DNA of 64,000 nt, taken from contig CAMDKI010000009.1 of the NCBI GenBank assembly GCA_945901065.1, forward strand, positions 78,815 through 142,814, written 5' to 3'. Numbering within the stretch: the first letter of the stretch is position 1; every line of letters starts with the position of its first letter. The notes beneath the pieces were generated by a model, which ran no database searches, was not told the DNA's origin, and worked only from the letters and a program-made list of their open reading frames with translations. The stretch is from Chitinophaga pinensis (GTDB taxonomy: Bacteria; Bacteroidota; Bacteroidia; Chitinophagales; CAIOSU01). Positions 62,190 through 64,000 of this stretch are shown one piece after another. A program made the translations under genes and the position numbers.

Positions 62190-64000
62190 ATGACATCTGC
62201 CGAGATACGAGAAACGTTCATTAATTTTTTCAACTCCAAAGAGCACCGTATCGTTCCGTCAGCGCCAATTGTGGTGAAAGACGATCCTACTTTGATGTTC
62301 ACCAATTCGGGCATGAACCAGTTTAAAGAGTTCTTCTTGGGCAACAAAACCCCAGAGAACCCGCGTATTGCCGATACCCAAAAATGCCTGCGCGTGAGCG
62401 GCAAGCACAACGACTTGGAAGAAGTAGGTATTGATACCTACCACCACACCATGTTTGAAATGTTGGGCAATTGGAGTTTTGGTGATTATTTTAAAAAAGA
62501 AGCCATCGAATGGAGTTGGAAATTGCTTACAGAAGTTTACGGTATTTCACCCGATAAATTATACATCACCATTTTTGAAGGAGATGTAGCTGAAAATATC
62601 CCAAAAGACGAAGAAGCTTTAATAGAATGGCGGAAATGGGTTGCAGAAGATCGTATTTTGTTGGGCAAAAAGAAAGATAATTTCTGGGAAATGGGCGATA
62701 CTGGTCCTTGCGGACCTTGCTCTGAAATACATGTAGATTGCCGTTCAGAAGAAGAAAAATTTTTAATTCCAGGATCAACATTGGTAAATGCCGATCACCC
62801 TCAAGTTATAGAAATTTGGAACAATGTATTCATTCAATTCAATAGATTAAAAAACGGAACTTTAGAGCCACTTCCTGCAAAACATGTTGATACTGGAATG
62901 GGGCTAGAACGCCTAGTTAGGGTTTTACAAGGAAAACAATCAAATTATGACACCGATTTGTTTACCGGAACAATTGCTACAACAGAAAAAATAACTGGAA
63001 AACAATATCAATTTACTGATTCCAAAAAAGATATCGCTTTTAGAGTAATTGCAGATCATATTCGAGCCATTGCATTTACCATTGCTGATGGACAATTACC
63101 GGCTAATACAGGTGCTGGATATGTAATCAGACGAATTCTTAGAAGAGCGGTAAGGTATTATTTCTCTTACCTCGATTACAAACAGCCCTTGTTGTTTGCA
63201 CTTATGCCTCAACTTGCCGAACAGTTTAAAGATGTTTTTCCAGAATTGATCCAACAAATAGATTTCGTAACCAAAGTGGTTAAAGAAGAAGAATTATCAT
63301 TTTTAAATACGCTAGACAAAGGGTTAAAGAAAATTGGTGAATTAATCCAACCAGAATTAGAAGATAAAACCATTAAAGGTTCTTCAGCGTTTGAATTGTT
63401 GGATACTTATGGATTTCCAATAGATTTAACTCGATTGATTGCCCGTGAAAATGGATTTGACGTTGATGAGGCAGGTTTTGAAGAGGAAATGCTTCGCCAA
63501 AAATCTAGAAGCAGAGCTGCAACAGCAATAGATTCTGATGATTGGATTGTATTGGAAGATACAAATGCTTCAAGTTTTGTAGGTTACAATCAAACAGAAA
63601 TCAATACATCCATTGTAAAATATCGAAAAGTAAAAGAAAAAGGAAAACAAAGTTTTCAAGTGGTTTTGAAAGAAACCCCTTTTTATTCAGAAAGCGGCGG
63701 ACAAACAGGTGATAAAGGTTGGATTATAATTGGCGAAAAGTCTTACTCAGTTGTTGATACCAAAAAGGAAAACAACCTCAGTTTGCACATAATGCCGGAT
63801 TTTCCGCCTGAACCGGAACTCAATGTGGTTGCAAAAATCAATACAGCTTTGCGGAAAGCCACAACATTGCACCATTCTGCAACACATTTGCTTCATGCTG
63901 CTTTAAGGCAGGTTTTAGGAAACCATGTTGCTCAAAAAGGCTCTATGGTAAATGACGAAACCCTACGTTTCGATTTCTCTCATTTTGCCAAAATGTCTGA
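62190..64000 (+). CDS. alaS: Alanyl-tRNA synthetase, 3' part outside the window
   Basis: At least 603 codons from ATG 62190 ([19 protein letters not shown]), the family start; a GTG four codons upstream is an alternative. [93 protein letters not shown] and the editing-domain [12 protein letters not shown] are AlaRS motifs. AlaRS charges tRNA-Ala and edits mischarged Ser/Gly. Base composition falls and Arg codons switch from CGN to mostly AGA soon after about 62.46 kb while the protein stays in frame. By hand count 62221-62460 is about 46 percent GC and several later 60-base lines are 27-38 percent. See findings. Confidence 0.97.
   Translation, partial: MTSAEIRETFINFFNSKEHRIVPSAPIVVKDDPTLMFTNSGMNQFKEFFLGNKTPENPRIADTQKCLRVSGKHNDLEEVGIDTYHHTMFEMLGNWSFGDYFKKEAIEWSWKLLTEVYGISPDKLYITIFEGDVAENIPKDEEALIEWRKWVAEDRILLGKKKDNFWEMGDTGPCGPCSEIHVDCRSEEEKFLIPGSTLVNADHPQVIEIWNNVFIQFNRLKNGTLEPLPAKHVDTGMGLERLVRVLQGKQSNYDTDLFTGTIATTEKITGKQYQFTDSKKDIAFRVIADHIRAIAFTIADGQLPANTGAGYVIRRILRRAVRYYFSYLDYKQPLLFALMPQLAEQFKDVFPELIQQIDFVTKVVKEEELSFLNTLDKGLKKIGELIQPELEDKTIKGSSAFELLDTYGFPIDLTRLIARENGFDVDEAGFEEEMLRQKSRSRAATAIDSDDWIVLEDTNASSFVGYNQTEINTSIVKYRKVKEKGKQSFQVVLKETPFYSESGGQTGDKGWIIIGEKSYSVVDTKKENNLSLHIMPDFPPEPELNVVAKINTALRKATTLHHSATHLLHAALRQVLGNHVAQKGSMVNDETLRFDFSHFAKMS

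Overview
The window looks like a chromosomal segment of a Bacteroidota bacterium, perhaps of the Chitinophagia/Sphingobacteriia type. Evidence is: several secreted proteins with type IX secretion (T9SS) C-terminal sorting domains, a PorP/SprF-like protein beside giant SprB/PKD adhesins, a TonB-dependent receptor, and promoter cores matching the Bacteroidota consensus TAnnTTTG in front of several genes. I see no rRNA, tRNA, CRISPR array, phage or insertion sequence. The content is mostly housekeeping and surface genes; gaps carry short repeats, hairpins and gene remnants.

Layout. 1-9.9 kb: a partial secreted PhoD-like phosphatase, CsbD-like stress protein, a lipoprotein pair (parallel beta-helix protein plus diheme cytochrome c), a cytochrome P450, a broken histidine kinase, a 2,4-dienoyl-CoA reductase-like SDR, an SGNH hydrolase and an FTR1 iron permease behind a Fur-like palindrome. 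10-14.7 kb: an epimerase, a secreted lipase-like hydrolase, a repeat-rich gap, a DUF1961 protein and a decayed WG-repeat gene. 14.8-28.3 kb: a five-gene minus-strand surface operon (small secreted protein, SprB-repeat giant, PKD-repeat giant, TPR/PD40/OmpA protein, PorP). 28.5-30.9 kb: a second PhoD-like phosphatase, then a gap with REP-like hairpins and an 8-bp tandem array. 30.9-42.2 kb: purC, a DUF433/DUF5615 toxin-antitoxin pair, DUF4259, TPR protein, FkbM methyltransferase, hutU, a cation:proton antiporter, aroE, DedA with a DUF368 remnant, and a large TPR protein. 42.4-53.5 kb: an M1 peptidase and ALDH7-type dehydrogenase, a flippase, a TonB receptor under a TPP riboswitch, an AAA ATPase and lipA. 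53.6-64 kb: a large secreted beta-propeller protein, an Fnr-like regulator with two universal stress proteins, a symporter remnant, a one-cysteine thioredoxin-like protein, a Fur-family regulator, an M23 peptidase and the 5' part of alaS.

How genes work together. The 14.8-28.3 kb operon probably exports and anchors two giant T9SS type B adhesins, with PorP as outer-membrane partner and the OmpA protein as peptidoglycan tether. The TPP riboswitch makes the TonB receptor a probable thiamin importer. The Fur-like palindrome makes FTR1 a probable iron-repressed importer. The Fnr-like regulator and stress proteins form a plausible oxygen/redox response cluster.

The points most worth a second look are the abrupt base-composition and codon change inside alaS near 62.46 kb (recombination or assembly chimera), the uncharacterised beta-helix/diheme cytochrome pair, the regulatory sites for FTR1 and the TonB receptor, the four gene remnants, and the set of 7-8 bp tandem word arrays in gaps. 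I did not find a clearly new multi-gene defence or biosynthetic system.
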